Counted from the first letter of the stretch, positions 7,633-17,317 are shown. The stretch is DNA of 64,000 nucleotides from CAYRFQ01 sp964423615 (GCA_964423615.1 CAYRFQ010000033.1:1-64000); one strand, 5' to 3'. The notes: generated from the sequence alone by a model not told the origin. Made by a program: numbers and translations.

Positions 7633-9804
7633 TTACTTCTTGTCCAACTCATTCCAAACCTCGATGGCATTGCGATCATTGATTTTTACGAGGCTTTCCA
7701 TGTCTCGCAAAAACGGAAACGCTTGGAGGTGGCGGGTGTCGCACCAGAGCCATTTGAGGTTGGACAACTTCCGCAACGGCGTAAGGTCCTTGATGTTTCG
7801 ACACCGACGAATGTCGAGTTGCTCTAACTGGGTCAGTTTGGACAAAGGGGATAGGTCAGTGATCCCGTGGCACCTCCGCATGTACAGATCTTTCAATGCT
7901 TTCTGGTTTTGCAGAGGCTTCAAGTCATTGACGAGGTCACAGCCACTGATGTCCAAATGGAAAGGTCGGGAAACTTTCAGGGGATCAAGAGACGTAATTT
8001 CTGTGTCCCGACAACACACACCGATATCGAGAGGCTGTGCCCAGAGCGGCGAGAGGTCAGTCACAGGTGTGTTGCTACAATTGAGGAATCTCAGCTTTGC
8101 TTTTTTGAGTGGAGCCAAATCCGAGACAAGAACACAATCCTCCACGGCGACATACTTGAGGGGCATTCCTCGGAGAAACTTGAGGTCGGTCAGACTCGTC
8201 GACTGGCAAGCAAATGCTTCCAGTCGTAGTGACTTTAATTTGTCCAAATCTAACGGACACCTTGATTTTAAGTACAAAAGGTCAATGCGTATGTGGGTAA
8301 TGGGTTCGAGCCGAGTGAGTTCTTCGTCCTCAATCTCAAGGGCATGCCCTGACAACAAAAACCGCCTGGGTATGTTGCCCGAGATTCTGACCCCATTGAT
8401 GATGCGGTAAGACGCACCATTCTGTGGCAACACAACGCCCTTACCTTTTTCGTTTTCGGGGTACGGAATACGTTCCTTCCAGCTCACCTGAAAATCAGTT
8501 GGGACATCGTTTTGTGATCTGTATTTGAGGCGAATCCCTGTTCCCTTCCAATTCGGATTCAACTTCCTAAGCTCTTGGCAAACTTTTTGAAACTCCTCCT
8601 TACTTTTATTTACTGCCCGTCTTTGAGACGGGGCGACTATCGGCTCTCTCAACATCTTTTGAAGTTTGGGCTTGGCCCATATCCCGAAGAGAGCGAACAG
8701 CGCAATCCCGACTATTACCACAACCGTGCCTGCGAGCACTTGGAAAATAGCCGACAAAAGTGAATATACTTTGGCTCGAAAGTTATTGGAGGGAGTACGG
8801 CGAAGGACAGATAGTACCAAGCTTTGGCTTATTAACTCTTGCCGGAGAGACGATACCACATGGAGGTTGACCGAGTTTGCGTCGGCTCGGAAAGGCTCCA
8901 AAGACGCAATGACCTCCTTCATGTTGGAAAACCGGTCGTCCGCAGACTTGGCCATCATTCGTTGGAGGACATCGTTGACTTTTGGCGAGACTGCTGGCCC
9001 CAAATCGACAAAGGGAACGGGCTGGTTTTGATGGGCTTTGACTACTTCTTGAGCGGACGCGCCGTGGAATGGTGGGAAGCCAGTCAACAAGAAATAAAAC
9101 GTGCACCCGAGGCTGTAGACATCGGCTTGCACGTCCACACAGGCGCTGTCCAGGATTTGTTCAGGGGCAATGAACCCCAGGGTGCCCACCAGTCTTCCAG
9201 ACTGCGTCAAGTGGGCTTGCGTCGGCTCAGCGGGGTCACTAGAAATCGACTTGGCCAAACCTAAATCCAACACCTTGACGGTCCCCGACACGTCAAGCAT
9301 GATATTAGCGGGCTTGATGTCGCGATGGACGAAACCGTTTTGGTGGACATGGGATAGCCCTTGCGCCGCCTGGATTATCAACGGTACAGCCTCCTCCAGG
9401 GGCAACGGGCCGTTAAACGCAACTAGTTGTTGGAAATTCGAACCATCGACGTATTCCATGGTCAAATAGAGCAAGCCATTGTGCCTGCTGGCGTCAAAAG
9501 CTCTCACAAGATTCGGGTGGTTCATCTTGGCCGAGATCTTGACCTCTCGCTCGAAACGAAGAGCAGCTTGCGAGCTAAAGGCCGCATCTGAAGAAAGTAC
9601 CTTCAGGGCGACAAGCCGATCCATATGCAGGTGCCGAGCCAGATAGACAGCTCCCATGCCACCACGGCCAATGAGGCCCTCGACACGATAATCGCCGATG
9701 AGTGTTTCTGGGCCAAATGTGGTTTTGGACGCTTTTGGATTCGCGGCTTTGGGATTCATTGAAACGGGAGCATCTTCAGCGCTTGTTGATGAATGGCTTG
9801 ACAT
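7633..9804 (-). CDS. Membrane-anchored serine/threonine kinase with leucine-rich repeats
   Basis: The protein has 723 residues from the ATG at 9804, which has GGAGG 10 nt upstream. The frame is open further up to 10146, but that part overlaps the next gene and is not kinase-like. The kinase domain (40-300) shows GRGGMG, K68, D162 in HRDIKPAN and DLG 180-182. One membrane helix lies near 351-376 (FQVLAGTVVVIVGIALF). Irregular leucine-rich repeats of the form TDLSPLSKLTQLEQLDIRRC fill about 545-720. The expected layout is kinase in the cytoplasm and LRR domain outside or in the periplasm, acting as a sensor. The ligand is unknown. Confidence 0.92.
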   Translation of the reverse strand: MSSHSSTSAEDAPVSMNPKAANPKASKTTFGPETLIGDYRVEGLIGRGGMGAVYLARHLHMDRLVALKVLSSDAAFSSQAALRFEREVKISAKMNHPNLVRAFDASRHNGLLYLTMEYVDGSNFQQLVAFNGPLPLEEAVPLIIQAAQGLSHVHQNGFVHRDIKPANIMLDVSGTVKVLDLGLAKSISSDPAEPTQAHLTQSGRLVGTLGFIAPEQILDSACVDVQADVYSLGCTFYFLLTGFPPFHGASAQEVVKAHQNQPVPFVDLGPAVSPKVNDVLQRMMAKSADDRFSNMKEVIASLEPFRADANSVNLHVVSSLRQELISQSLVLSVLRRTPSNNFRAKVYSLLSAIFQVLAGTVVVIVGIALFALFGIWAKPKLQKMLREPIVAPSQRRAVNKSKEEFQKVCQELRKLNPNWKGTGIRLKYRSQNDVPTDFQVSWKERIPYPENEKGKGVVLPQNGASYRIINGVRISGNIPRRFLLSGHALEIEDEELTRLEPITHIRIDLLYLKSRCPLDLDKLKSLRLEAFACQSTSLTDLKFLRGMPLKYVAVEDCVLVSDLAPLKKAKLRFLNCSNTPVTDLSPLWAQPLDIGVCCRDTEITSLDPLKVSRPFHLDISGCDLVNDLKPLQNQKALKDLYMRRCHGITDLSPLSKLTQLEQLDIRRCRNIKDLTPLRKLSNLKWLWCDTRHLQAFPFLRDMESLVKINDRNAIEVWNELDKK

Positions 9805-10087
9805 GAATAGGTAACCTCCGCCGTCTCTATCCAGAATGGAAACCAGAAGGGCTGTGCGACTTTGAACCCTGAACCATTGTAAACTCAAGGGGTGACTATG
9901 ACTACCCAGCGAGAAACGAGGAACTTGGAGGAGATTCCGAGTAACAGCCCGGATGCAGTGACTTGAACGGAAAGCGTGTTGGTCTTCGATTCTTACAAAC
10001 TTGCGTGTGCCGACTTCAAATAATAAAACAAGGTTCGAACGTCTAGACTCGTCGATAGAGTAAATGAAATCACCTGGAGTGGATAAA

Positions 10088-11188
10088 ATGACCACAATGC
10101 GATTTGTGATGGTCGGCGGATTTCTTGGGGCAGGAAAAACGACCACGCTCGGACGATTGGCTAAATACTATATGGACCGTGGACAACAGGTCGGGATTGT
10201 GACGAACGACCAAGCGCAAGGATTGGTCGATACCAACAGCTTGCGTTCGCAAGGCTTTTCGGTCGAGGAGGTTGCAGGAGCCTGCTTCTGCTGCAAGTTC
10301 GAAGACCTCATGGGCCGCGTTGGAGAATTAGAGAAAGGCAAGCCCAGCATCATTTTGGCCGAGCCGGTAGGCAGTTGCACTGATTTGGTGGCAACAGTCG
10401 TGCAACCGCTCAAAGATCTCTACGGTGAACGGTTCAGCATCGCACCGTATTCGGTGATCTTCAAGCCGAGCCATGGGCTGCGTATCCTTCGCAACGAAGC
10501 CAACGCTGGGTTTTCTCCCAAGGCGGCCTATATCTTCCACAAACAACTCGAAGAAGCCGACGCCGTTCTGATCAACCGTATCGATGAACTAGACCAGACA
10601 GCCCTTGAGGAACTGACCAGACTCGTCAGCGAAAAATATCCGGGCCGTCCAATCTTGCGGGTGTCGGCCAAAACGGGTGAAGGGTTCGAAAGCGTGACCG
10701 AGCTACTCGATCAAGAGGGGAACTTCGGACAACGGATTCTCGATATCGACTACGACATCTACGCCGAGGGGGAAGCCGAACTTGGTTGGCTCAATACGAG
10801 CGTTCGCATGGGAGCGTCAGACGAGTTCTCACTCGACGAATTACTGTTAGAAATTGTCTCGGATCTGCGTTCATCTCTCCAGTCCATTTCGGCCGAGGTC
10901 GCACACTTAAAATCCATCGGGCTTTGGGAAGGTTTCTTTGGAGTTGCCAATCTTGTGAGCAACCAGACCGAACCCGAACTCTCGTTGCCGTCGCATTGTG
11001 ACGTAAAGGAAGTCGATGTGATCGTCAACGCCCGTGTGGCAGTCGATCCCGCCATCCTTCAAACTCATGTCGAGCGTACTCTTGCGAGCGTCTGTAAAGC
11101 TCGTGGAGCGCAAATGACAGAGCAACAAACACAGAGTTTTCGTCCCGGTCGTCCGGTCCCAACACACAGATACGCCGAAGCCAAATAG
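10088..11188 (+). CDS. CobW/G3E-family P-loop GTPase
   Basis: The G3E family inserts or delivers metals to enzymes and acts in the cytoplasm. The Walker A motif GGFLGAGKTT occupies residues 10-19, and the metal-binding CxCC motif is GACFCC (C66, C68, C69). NRIDELD is the probable guanine-specificity region. I chose the ATG at 10088 because GGAG lies just upstream; an in-frame ATG at 10064 would add eight poorly conserved-looking residues. At 366 residues it is of usual size. The C-terminal domain is variable in this family, so the client enzyme and the metal cannot be deduced. No metal-enzyme gene is adjacent. Confidence 0.88.
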   Translation: MTTMRFVMVGGFLGAGKTTTLGRLAKYYMDRGQQVGIVTNDQAQGLVDTNSLRSQGFSVEEVAGACFCCKFEDLMGRVGELEKGKPSIILAEPVGSCTDLVATVVQPLKDLYGERFSIAPYSVIFKPSHGLRILRNEANAGFSPKAAYIFHKQLEEADAVLINRIDELDQTALEELTRLVSEKYPGRPILRVSAKTGEGFESVTELLDQEGNFGQRILDIDYDIYAEGEAELGWLNTSVRMGASDEFSLDELLLEIVSDLRSSLQSISAEVAHLKSIGLWEGFFGVANLVSNQTEPELSLPSHCDVKEVDVIVNARVAVDPAILQTHVERTLASVCKARGAQMTEQQTQSFRPGRPVPTHRYAEAK

Positions 11189-11556
11189 GAAAGTCGCGAC
11201 CAATTTCGCCTTCGTCCGCACTTTGCTCGATTGCATCGATTGAAAAAGATTAGACTTGGCGAAATTCGTCCTCATCCCGCCAGGAAGCATAACAACCTGG
11301 AAAGGGGCTTCGCCGTAACTCGAACACGTATCGTATAACTGTCCGGTTTTTGTTTTGGATTCCATAGGTTTTTCGCCGCTTAGGGCGTTTTTTGGTGACT
11401 CAAAATCCAGCATCAGTACCAACCGGACAGTCATTTCTTTCTCTTTCCAAGGGCGCCTCATACTCTGGTTCCTAAGTCATAGTGTACTGCATAAACCAAT
11501 ATTCAAAGCCCGCTCCCTTCCGATGTCTGCAAATCGAAGCAGGGTAGAAAACACTA
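11189..11556. other. 368-bp gap with no recognised gene
   Basis: The long minus-strand frame here is mostly antisense to the CobW-like gene and lacks family features. A loose inverted pair AATTTCGCC / GGCGAAATT (near 11202 and 11258) lies about 30-80 bp after the stop and could be a weak terminator. Nothing else is seen. Confidence 0.4.
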
Positions 11557-12066
11557 ATGGATCCAGATAGAAACAGAAAAAAACTCAAGGGAGCGATAAC
11601 ACGATTTCTATACTTTGTCTTTTTGCTCGTGATGTCCTGGTGTGTTATGGTGTTCACACATGAAATGGGACACATAGTGGGGGGATGGTTTTGTGGTGGC
11701 ACCTTGCGTGAGGCAGATGTGCTGCCATGGCATTTGCCATACAGCATTTTTGCTCCAGACCCGTACCCCTTGGTTACTTTGTGGTGCGGGCCTATCCTTG
11801 GGGTTTTGGTTCCGCTAATATTGGCGTTGGTGCTCCGTCGTCAATGGATTTGGTTCATCGCCAACTTTTGCCTCATCGCCAATGGCTCTTATCTTGCAAT
11901 GGCGTGGGTTTCTGGAGATCACTATCTCGACACGCATAAACTGTTGGCCCAAGGGGCACATCCAGTCACAATCGTTGTATACTGTCTGAGCACCATTGGT
12001 TTTGGTTACATTTGGTTTCGTCAGTCTTGCATTTCGATCTTGGAGCCGCCACGATCTCAAAATTAG
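11557..12066 (+). CDS. Small membrane protein with HExxH motif (M50-like)
   Basis: This 169-residue protein has four or five hydrophobic segments. The first holds HEMGH (residues 35-39), the zinc-binding HExxH motif of site-2-protease-type M50 peptidases. A second M50 motif, usually NxxPxPxLDG, is not obvious; a PDPYP segment and GDHYLDTHK are the nearest candidates. It could be a degenerate or minimal M50 protein that does not cleave. The neighbours give no clue to substrate. Confidence 0.6.
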   Translation: MDPDRNRKKLKGAITRFLYFVFLLVMSWCVMVFTHEMGHIVGGWFCGGTLREADVLPWHLPYSIFAPDPYPLVTLWCGPILGVLVPLILALVLRRQWIWFIANFCLIANGSYLAMAWVSGDHYLDTHKLLAQGAHPVTIVVYCLSTIGFGYIWFRQSCISILEPPRSQN

Positions 12067-12155
12067 ACGCCCAGTCTCTGACTCTAAACCAGTGTTACCA
12101 GGACACGCCAAAACACGAGCAAACATTTCATTAAGCACAACATAGAAAATGAACT

Positions 12156-12743
12156 ATGCGACAGACTTCACTACGTTCGATACTCCTTCTCATTATACTT
12201 GGGCTACTTGGGCTGATGGTGCTATTGGCAATTTACTTCCAACTCGATGCTCGTCTAGGACAAGTAGAAGATCGTGTCTCCAAGCTGCCTCCAAAGGCCT
12301 ACACCGCTCCTGATCTCAAAACTCTCACTGTCAATGATGTTCCAAAGGATCTTGGGCCATCACAGACGACTTACGTTCCCGCCTATTCTCACATTTATTT
12401 TAACAAGGGCCGACCGTTGTCGCTGGAAGTGACGCTCAGTATTCGGAATACCGATCCGAATTACTCGCTTTTCCTGAGCTCGGTGCGGTACTACGACACC
12501 AATGGTGAGTTAAAGAGAACATTCCTCGATCAATTTATTCGACTAGCACCATTACAAACGCTTGAGTTCCTGGTGGAACGAGAGGACTCCACGGGAGGTT
12601 CGGGAGCGAACTTTCTGGTGGAATGGAAATCTGGCCAGAAGGTCGCCCCACCGTGGATCGAAGCTGTCATGGTCGGGGTCAATGGAAGCCAGGCCATCTC
12701 GTTCGCACGACCTGGGGTGGTCCTCTCGCAAGCTAGCAAGTGA
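12156..12743 (+). CDS. DUF3124 family membrane-anchored protein
   Basis: The N-terminal residues 5-28 form a single hydrophobic anchor. The rest matches DUF3124: YVPAYSHIY, LEVTLSIRNTDPN, VRYYDTNGEL, then GSGANFLVEW and PPWIEAVMVG near the C-terminus. The domain is predicted to face the periplasm. The family is found in many Gram-negative bacteria and has no defined function that I know of. The ATG at 12156 starts 89 bp after the M50-like gene and the two may be cotranscribed. Confidence 0.85.
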   Translation: MRQTSLRSILLLIILGLLGLMVLLAIYFQLDARLGQVEDRVSKLPPKAYTAPDLKTLTVNDVPKDLGPSQTTYVPAYSHIYFNKGRPLSLEVTLSIRNTDPNYSLFLSSVRYYDTNGELKRTFLDQFIRLAPLQTLEFLVEREDSTGGSGANFLVEWKSGQKVAPPWIEAVMVGVNGSQAISFARPGVVLSQASK

Positions 12744-12866
12744 GGTGTGTTCCGAGGTGTGGTTCTCATGACCGGAACGGATTTTCCCATCACCAGAGGG
12801 TGAAATTTGGTGTCGTAATGGCGGCACCCGTCAAACCAGACCCCCGACGACCTCGAGGAAATCTCC

Positions 12867-13442
12867 ATGGCCGAAATCTACATCAGCACAGACATCGAAG
12901 CGGATGGACCGATTCCTGGTCCCTACTCCATGCTGAGTTTTGCGTCCGCAGCTTACTTACCCGACAGGACACTCGTGGATACATTCGCGGCGAATTTGGA
13001 AACCCTTCCGGGAGCGACAGCCGATCCTGACACGATGGCTTGGTGGCGGTGCCACCACGAAGCGTACCAGGCTACCCGAGAAAACCTTCAACCCCCCGAA
13101 ACGGCAATGGTCCGATACGTCCAGTGGCTCAAAGGGTTGCCTGGGCGTCCTGTCTTCGTCGCGTACCCTGCCGGTTTCGATTTTCTTTTCGTTTATTGGT
13201 ACTTGATCCGTTTCGCAAAGGAGAGCCCGTTTTCGTTTGCAGCACTCGACATCAAGACGTACGCGATGGCCATGCTGCAGACGGAGTTTCGTAAGTCCGT
13301 CAAGCGTAAGTTCCCTGCTCACTGGTTTGATCCCGAACGCAAACACAGCCATGTCGCCCTTGAAGATGCCATCGAACAAGGGATCTTATTCTGTAACATG
13401 CTGGCCGAAAACAACGCTCGGTCGAATTCGTCGCAAACTTGA
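12867..13442 (+). CDS. DEDDh-type 3'-5' exonuclease domain protein
   Basis: The 191-residue protein has the acidic residues of the DnaQ-like exonuclease fold: D9 and E11 in ISTDIEADG, D105 in PAGFDFLFVY, and H162/D167 in HSHVALEDAIEQG. This set gives the DEDDh class, which removes nucleotides from RNA or DNA 3' ends with two metal ions. The protein is a stand-alone exonuclease domain. GAGGAAA lies 5 nt before the ATG. Whether it works in repair or RNA turnover cannot be decided. Confidence 0.8.
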   Translation: MAEIYISTDIEADGPIPGPYSMLSFASAAYLPDRTLVDTFAANLETLPGATADPDTMAWWRCHHEAYQATRENLQPPETAMVRYVQWLKGLPGRPVFVAYPAGFDFLFVYWYLIRFAKESPFSFAALDIKTYAMAMLQTEFRKSVKRKFPAHWFDPERKHSHVALEDAIEQGILFCNMLAENNARSNSSQT

Positions 13443-13676
13443 GCCCAAGTAGTCAACTCTTGGTCAAAAGCTGTCAAAGTGCGCTCTTCCCGCCACCATC
13501 AAGTCTTATAAGTTTCTTGCCGCCTCCAGGTTTCCAAAACGGCTTTAAAAACACACCGAATTTCCCCTTGCCTTTCCAGAACGTGGTAGATTTCTAACAA
13601 TCGTGGGCACAAGCTCATCATCAGGAGGATGGTGAGGTCGTTGGCCCTGAACTTCAATGGAATACAGGTCAGCTCG

Positions 13677-14321
13677 ATGAAAAAATACATAACAGGTTGC
13701 CTGATCTGCTTGACACTCTTGCTCGGGGTGGCGTCTACGAGTCAAGCAGGTCTGTTCGGATTCTGGAAACTACGCCACGCGTACAAATACTCGATGTTCA
13801 TTGCTGTCCGTCCCTACAATGCCTTTACACCGGTTTGTCGCGGGCGAATTTTCTGTGACGGATGTTGTCCCTCTTTCGGTGGTTGTGGGTTCTCTGGATG
13901 CTTCCCACAGTTGCCTCCTGCACCGCCTCCTCCACCAATGCTTCCCATGTGCTTCGGGTACGGTCATTTTCCTCCGTATGGTCCGGGAGGGTACTGCCAT
14001 GGCGAGTGCCCACAACCTACTCACCCGCAAGTTCCTCCCCCACCAGCAACAGCGCCATCAGAAAAGCGGAATCAAGAACAATACTCCCCTCCCGCCCCAA
14101 CGCCGATGCCTTCTATTTCGCAAGGCCATCCGCAACCTCCAATGCCAGGCTACGGTGCGGTTCCGATCCATCCTGTGAGTTACAGGAATGCTGCAGGGCG
14201 TGTTCCTCACCCGAACACATACGGTTACGAACCCAGATTCTATCCACACTACAACCCGTATGGCTATCCACCTGCGTACTATCCGCCTCACTATGGGTAT
14301 GGCTATCCATCCCCACAATAA
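13677..14321 (+). CDS. Secreted Pro/Tyr/Gly-rich protein
   Basis: Starting at the ATG at 13677 gives a standard signal peptide (KKY, a hydrophobic core, then a cut near TSQAG). The mature part of about 190 residues is rich in proline, tyrosine, glycine and histidine, with clustered cysteines (RIFCDGCCPSFGGCGFSGC) and a proline-rich middle. The C-terminal 40 residues repeat YGYP/YPPH-like units. No enzyme motif is visible, so a structural or surface role is the likeliest guess. The frame is open up to 13629, but a signal peptide favours the later start. A strong terminator follows at 14451. Confidence 0.7.
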   Translation: MKKYITGCLICLTLLLGVASTSQAGLFGFWKLRHAYKYSMFIAVRPYNAFTPVCRGRIFCDGCCPSFGGCGFSGCFPQLPPAPPPPPMLPMCFGYGHFPPYGPGGYCHGECPQPTHPQVPPPPATAPSEKRNQEQYSPPAPTPMPSISQGHPQPPMPGYGAVPIHPVSYRNAAGRVPHPNTYGYEPRFYPHYNPYGYPPAYYPPHYGYGYPSPQ

Positions 14322-14450
14322 TTCAGCTTTGATTTTCTTGGGATCACCTTTCGGTTTTCTCGTCCTTCCACTTGTTTTCGCACTTTCTTGGATAAAGGAG
14401 GGTTCTCTACTGACTCAAGTTGCTCCAATATTCTAGTTCTGCGAATAGAT

Positions 14451-14487
14451 GAGATGGCTCACCCCCAGTTCGAGCCATCTCGTTTTT
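14451..14487 (+). terminator. Intrinsic terminator
   Basis: GAGATGGCTC pairs perfectly with GAGCCATCTC (10 bp) around an 11-nt loop and is followed by GTTTTTG. It lies 130 bp after the secreted-protein gene on the same strand and is one of the clearest intrinsic terminators in the window. Confidence 0.85.
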
Positions 14488-14559
14488 GTAGTCGTGACCT
14501 GGATGGCCTTCTTGCTAGAATAATTGATAATCTTCTGTCCAGTCACGGAGCATCCCGAC

Positions 14560-15396
14560 ATGAACAACACACCTAGCTTTCGCATGATCCCTGAAGAAGA
14601 CGAACTGTCCAAGATCGAAAGACATCTTGCCTTTTTCCCTGCCAACCCGAAACAGTTCCATCGTCTCTCACCGTTACAAGTTGAGATGTACAACCGAGAC
14701 GGGTTTCTCCGACCTATCTCTCTTTTTGATGAGTCCGAAATTACAGACCTCCGCCGTTATTTTGACGGCCTACTGGAAAAGGTCCTGCAATCTGGCGGGG
14801 ATAGCTATTCCATTAGCACTGCCCACATGAAACATGCTCGAGTCTATGATTTGTTAACCGATACAAGAGTTGTGGATTGTGTCTCGGACCTACTTGGTGA
14901 AAACGTAATCGGCTGGGGGTCGCACTTTTTCTGCAAAATGCCCCACGATGGAAAAACCGTAGCCTGGCACCAAGACGCAAGCTATTGGCCCTTGACGCCC
15001 TCGAAAACGGTGACCGTTTGGCTCGCCATCGACGACGCCGATCACGACAACGCCTGTGTTAAGTTCGTTGGCGGCTCTCACCTCAACGGTTTGATTACAT
15101 ATCGTAAGAGCGACCCTGGAGAAGAAAACGTGCTCGATCAAACGATCGAGAATCCCGAGCAATATGGCACTCTCGCCGAGAACATTTTGAAGGCAGGAGA
15201 AATCTCGATCCACTCCGACTTGCTGCTCCACGGGTCCGATGCCAATAACTCGGACAAGCGGCGATGTGGCTTGACTTTGCGGTATTGCACTCCAGACGTG
15301 ACCGCCCATTTGGATTGGAACAAGAAAGGTGTCGTTGTGCGTGGCGGAGACCCCACCGGCCATTGGGGAAATCCACCGCGTCCAGAAAATCCGTGA
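14560..15396 (+). CDS. Phytanoyl-CoA dioxygenase (PhyH) family protein
   Basis: The predicted enzyme is an Fe(II)/2-oxoglutarate oxygenase. The iron-binding HxD is H137/D139 in WHQDASYW, the distal histidine is H224 in LLLHGSDAN, and R235 in DKRRCGL is placed to bind 2-oxoglutarate. The ATG at 14560 has GGAG 10 nt upstream. An in-frame upstream start at 14524 is less likely. Bacterial PhyH proteins hydroxylate varied small molecules, so the substrate is open. It converges on an unrelated hypothetical gene with only 74 bp between the stops. Confidence 0.88.
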   Translation: MNNTPSFRMIPEEDELSKIERHLAFFPANPKQFHRLSPLQVEMYNRDGFLRPISLFDESEITDLRRYFDGLLEKVLQSGGDSYSISTAHMKHARVYDLLTDTRVVDCVSDLLGENVIGWGSHFFCKMPHDGKTVAWHQDASYWPLTPSKTVTVWLAIDDADHDNACVKFVGGSHLNGLITYRKSDPGEENVLDQTIENPEQYGTLAENILKAGEISIHSDLLLHGSDANNSDKRRCGLTLRYCTPDVTAHLDWNKKGVVVRGGDPTGHWGNPPRPENP

Positions 15397-15470
15397 GAGA
15401 TTCCTGCCACGAAGCGATCAGATCGCCCATCCTCACGGCGCTCCGAACCATCCAACAACTGTACACCTGG

Positions 15471-16103
15471 TTAAGGATTTTTCTTCGCCTCTGCGTCTTC
15501 CATCCGTTCCATCATCTCGCGGAGGCGTTTGCGAGACACCCTCGCCATGGCCTTTACATCTTCATCTTCGTCGTTCAATAGCCTTTCTAAAGCAGATAGT
15601 GTTTTGGCTAGCCCTTCTTGGCGGAGTTCTTTGATCTTCTCCGACTTGGCTTTTGGTTGAAGGAAGCTATCCGAGTGGGCCGCACTAAATATAGATGGAA
15701 GGCGTTCGGCTGCCTTGTAGCGTTCCTGTGCGTCATTACTTTTCGTATCATTGAGTGTTTGTTCGAACCGAGCCTGCATTTGGGCGTGCATCTTGGCGAG
15801 GAGTTTGCGAGCAGGTTCACGAGCTACCGGCGGCAAGTCGTTCAGTGGTGGGTGTTTCCACTGATTCACAACGAAGTAAAGTACACCGGCCAAGCAAAGG
15901 AAGGCAATTAGCCACCACGTTCCAGAGCCAGCCAGGACGCCTCTGTTGGCAGCACCATAACTCCGCTCACGAGGGACTGGACCGGACACTGTTGGGTACA
16001 TGAGAGACCCACAGTTTGGACACGCTGCGTCATTCATTGGCTGGCTTGGAGTACGAGTTCCACGCCAAGAACACACTTCATATTGATATTGCAATTCTGA
16101 CAC
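15471..16103 (-). CDS. Hypothetical protein with N-terminal zinc ribbon and one membrane helix
   Basis: I do not recognise the family. The first 35 residues have a zinc-ribbon look (one C at 11, then CPNCG at 28-32). A hydrophobic helix lies near 62-80 (WWLIAFLCLAGVLYFVV). The C-terminal 120 residues are charged and mostly helical, with long runs of K, E and R and an acidic DEDEDV segment. This pattern suggests a cytoplasmic zinc finger, an anchor and a coiled-coil tail. It is 127 bp upstream of the DUF985 gene stop on the same strand. Confidence 0.65.
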   Translation of the reverse strand: MSELQYQYEVCSWRGTRTPSQPMNDAACPNCGSLMYPTVSGPVPRERSYGAANRGVLAGSGTWWLIAFLCLAGVLYFVVNQWKHPPLNDLPPVAREPARKLLAKMHAQMQARFEQTLNDTKSNDAQERYKAAERLPSIFSAAHSDSFLQPKAKSEKIKELRQEGLAKTLSALERLLNDEDEDVKAMARVSRKRLREMMERMEDAEAKKNP

Positions 16104-16230
16104 GACGATCTCCCCATTGTCTCGGACTGGTTGTCAAAGGTCGGAATTTGTTGAAGAAGTCTGCGGGAGACCGTCAAAAGTCGTTCCAGTTGGATAGGAA
16201 CCACCCAGCCTTTTTTTGCAAACTTTAGGT

Positions 16231-16740
16231 TCAAGTCATTGGGGTCAACCGTTTGATCAATTCCTCGAATTTCGGATACTTTGCAGTCAACGTTTCACGA
16301 TCACCATCTTCGTAGTCGGCGAAGTCGAAACCCGGAGCGACTGTGCACCCCAACAAACAATACTCCCCACCCTCTTCGAGAAACGATCCTTGCCAGACGT
16401 CCCGCGGAACAACGACTTGGGGGCTTTGTCCCCCGAGTACGTCAGGACCGATGAGAATTTCTTTTCCAGATCCATCAGGATGGAGTTGGAGCATACGCAC
16501 CGGCGAACCTGCGTAGAAATGAAAAATTTCGTCTGTGTTCAACTTATGAAGGGCCGAGCATGTGGTCGGGGTCAACAAATAGAAAATCGCCGTGTTGGCC
16601 GAACGAGAACTGGAATAACGCTCAGGGAGTTGCTGCTTCGTAAACCCTTCGTGTGATCGATATGTCTCGCAGAAATAACCGCCTTCCTTGGGATGAGGTT
16701 GAAGACCGAGCTTGGCAATGATGTCGTCTGCAACAGACAT
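16231..16740 (-). CDS. DUF985 cupin family protein
   Basis: The 169-residue protein matches DUF985/cupin_5: HPKEGGYFCETYRS near the start, TAIFYLLTP, ALHKLNTDEIFHFYAG, and FSLL-type C-terminal GCTVAPGFDFADYE. It folds as a single-domain cupin. Family members are close to sugar epimerase-like and ecto-type cupins, but the reaction is not known to me. AAAGGA lies just upstream of the ATG at 16740. It lies 52 bp downstream of the small membrane-protein gene at 16792, on the same strand. Confidence 0.88.
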   Translation of the reverse strand: MSVADDIIAKLGLQPHPKEGGYFCETYRSHEGFTKQQLPERYSSSRSANTAIFYLLTPTTCSALHKLNTDEIFHFYAGSPVRMLQLHPDGSGKEILIGPDVLGGQSPQVVVPRDVWQGSFLEEGGEYCLLGCTVAPGFDFADYEDGDRETLTAKYPKFEELIKRLTPMT

Positions 16741-16791
16741 TGGAATCCTTTCATCGAGTACTTGAGAATCACCACGGAGAGTTCCACACGC

Positions 16792-17187
16792 TTACAAGCT
16801 TGCTGAAATGAGCTGATAGCGGGGATATAAGTTTAACAGCGAAAGGACTAAGGTACCGAGTGCGATACCAAGAACAACCACCAACAGTTCCAAAAGTTCT
16901 CGAATCCAAGAACGATGCATGACTTGCACGATTATCCAATGAAAGACTCCGATACACGTCCCTTGAGCGAGTGCCAGTAGAATTCCGATAATCAAGTCGG
17001 CATAGGGGCCGAAATGCTGGACAATCATTCGAACATGTACGATCCACGACCAGTGGAGAGCGTGTACACCCGTTGCGAGGCAATGGGAGAAAAGAGTGAT
17101 TACGAAAACCAGTACCTCAACTCCAACCGGGTGCAAGTCGAACATCCATTTGAATTGGGATTCTTCGGGCACATCATTTTCTTTCAA
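16792..17187 (-). CDS. Small integral membrane protein, unrecognised
   Basis: The 131 residues contain three or four hydrophobic segments (VLVFVITLFSHCLATGV, LIIGILLALAQGTCIGVF, LLELLVVVLGIALGTLVL). The N-terminus is short, acidic and hydrophilic. No signature motif was found. It is upstream of the DUF985 gene with a 51-bp gap and the same orientation, so the pair may be one operon. Any function is unknown. Confidence 0.65.
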   Translation of the reverse strand: MKENDVPEESQFKWMFDLHPVGVEVLVFVITLFSHCLATGVHALHWSWIVHVRMIVQHFGPYADLIIGILLALAQGTCIGVFHWIIVQVMHRSWIRELLELLVVVLGIALGTLVLSLLNLYPRYQLISASL

Positions 17188-17317
17188 CTTTGGGCGGTAG
17201 CTTCGTTGGGATGAAGTTGGAGGTCGCTTCCACTTAAAGAGTTGCCGGGTGCTCGCAGTCGATTGAAAGCGCTCGGAGAGCCGGAAGGTTGTTAGAACAA
17301 CTGGAAGACTGCGTTAA

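Noticed and set aside
7559..8410. Long plus-strand frame of 283 codons inside the second kinase gene
   Set aside because: It is antisense to the LRR and membrane part of the kinase gene and shows no family motif. The kinase on the other strand explains the open frame.
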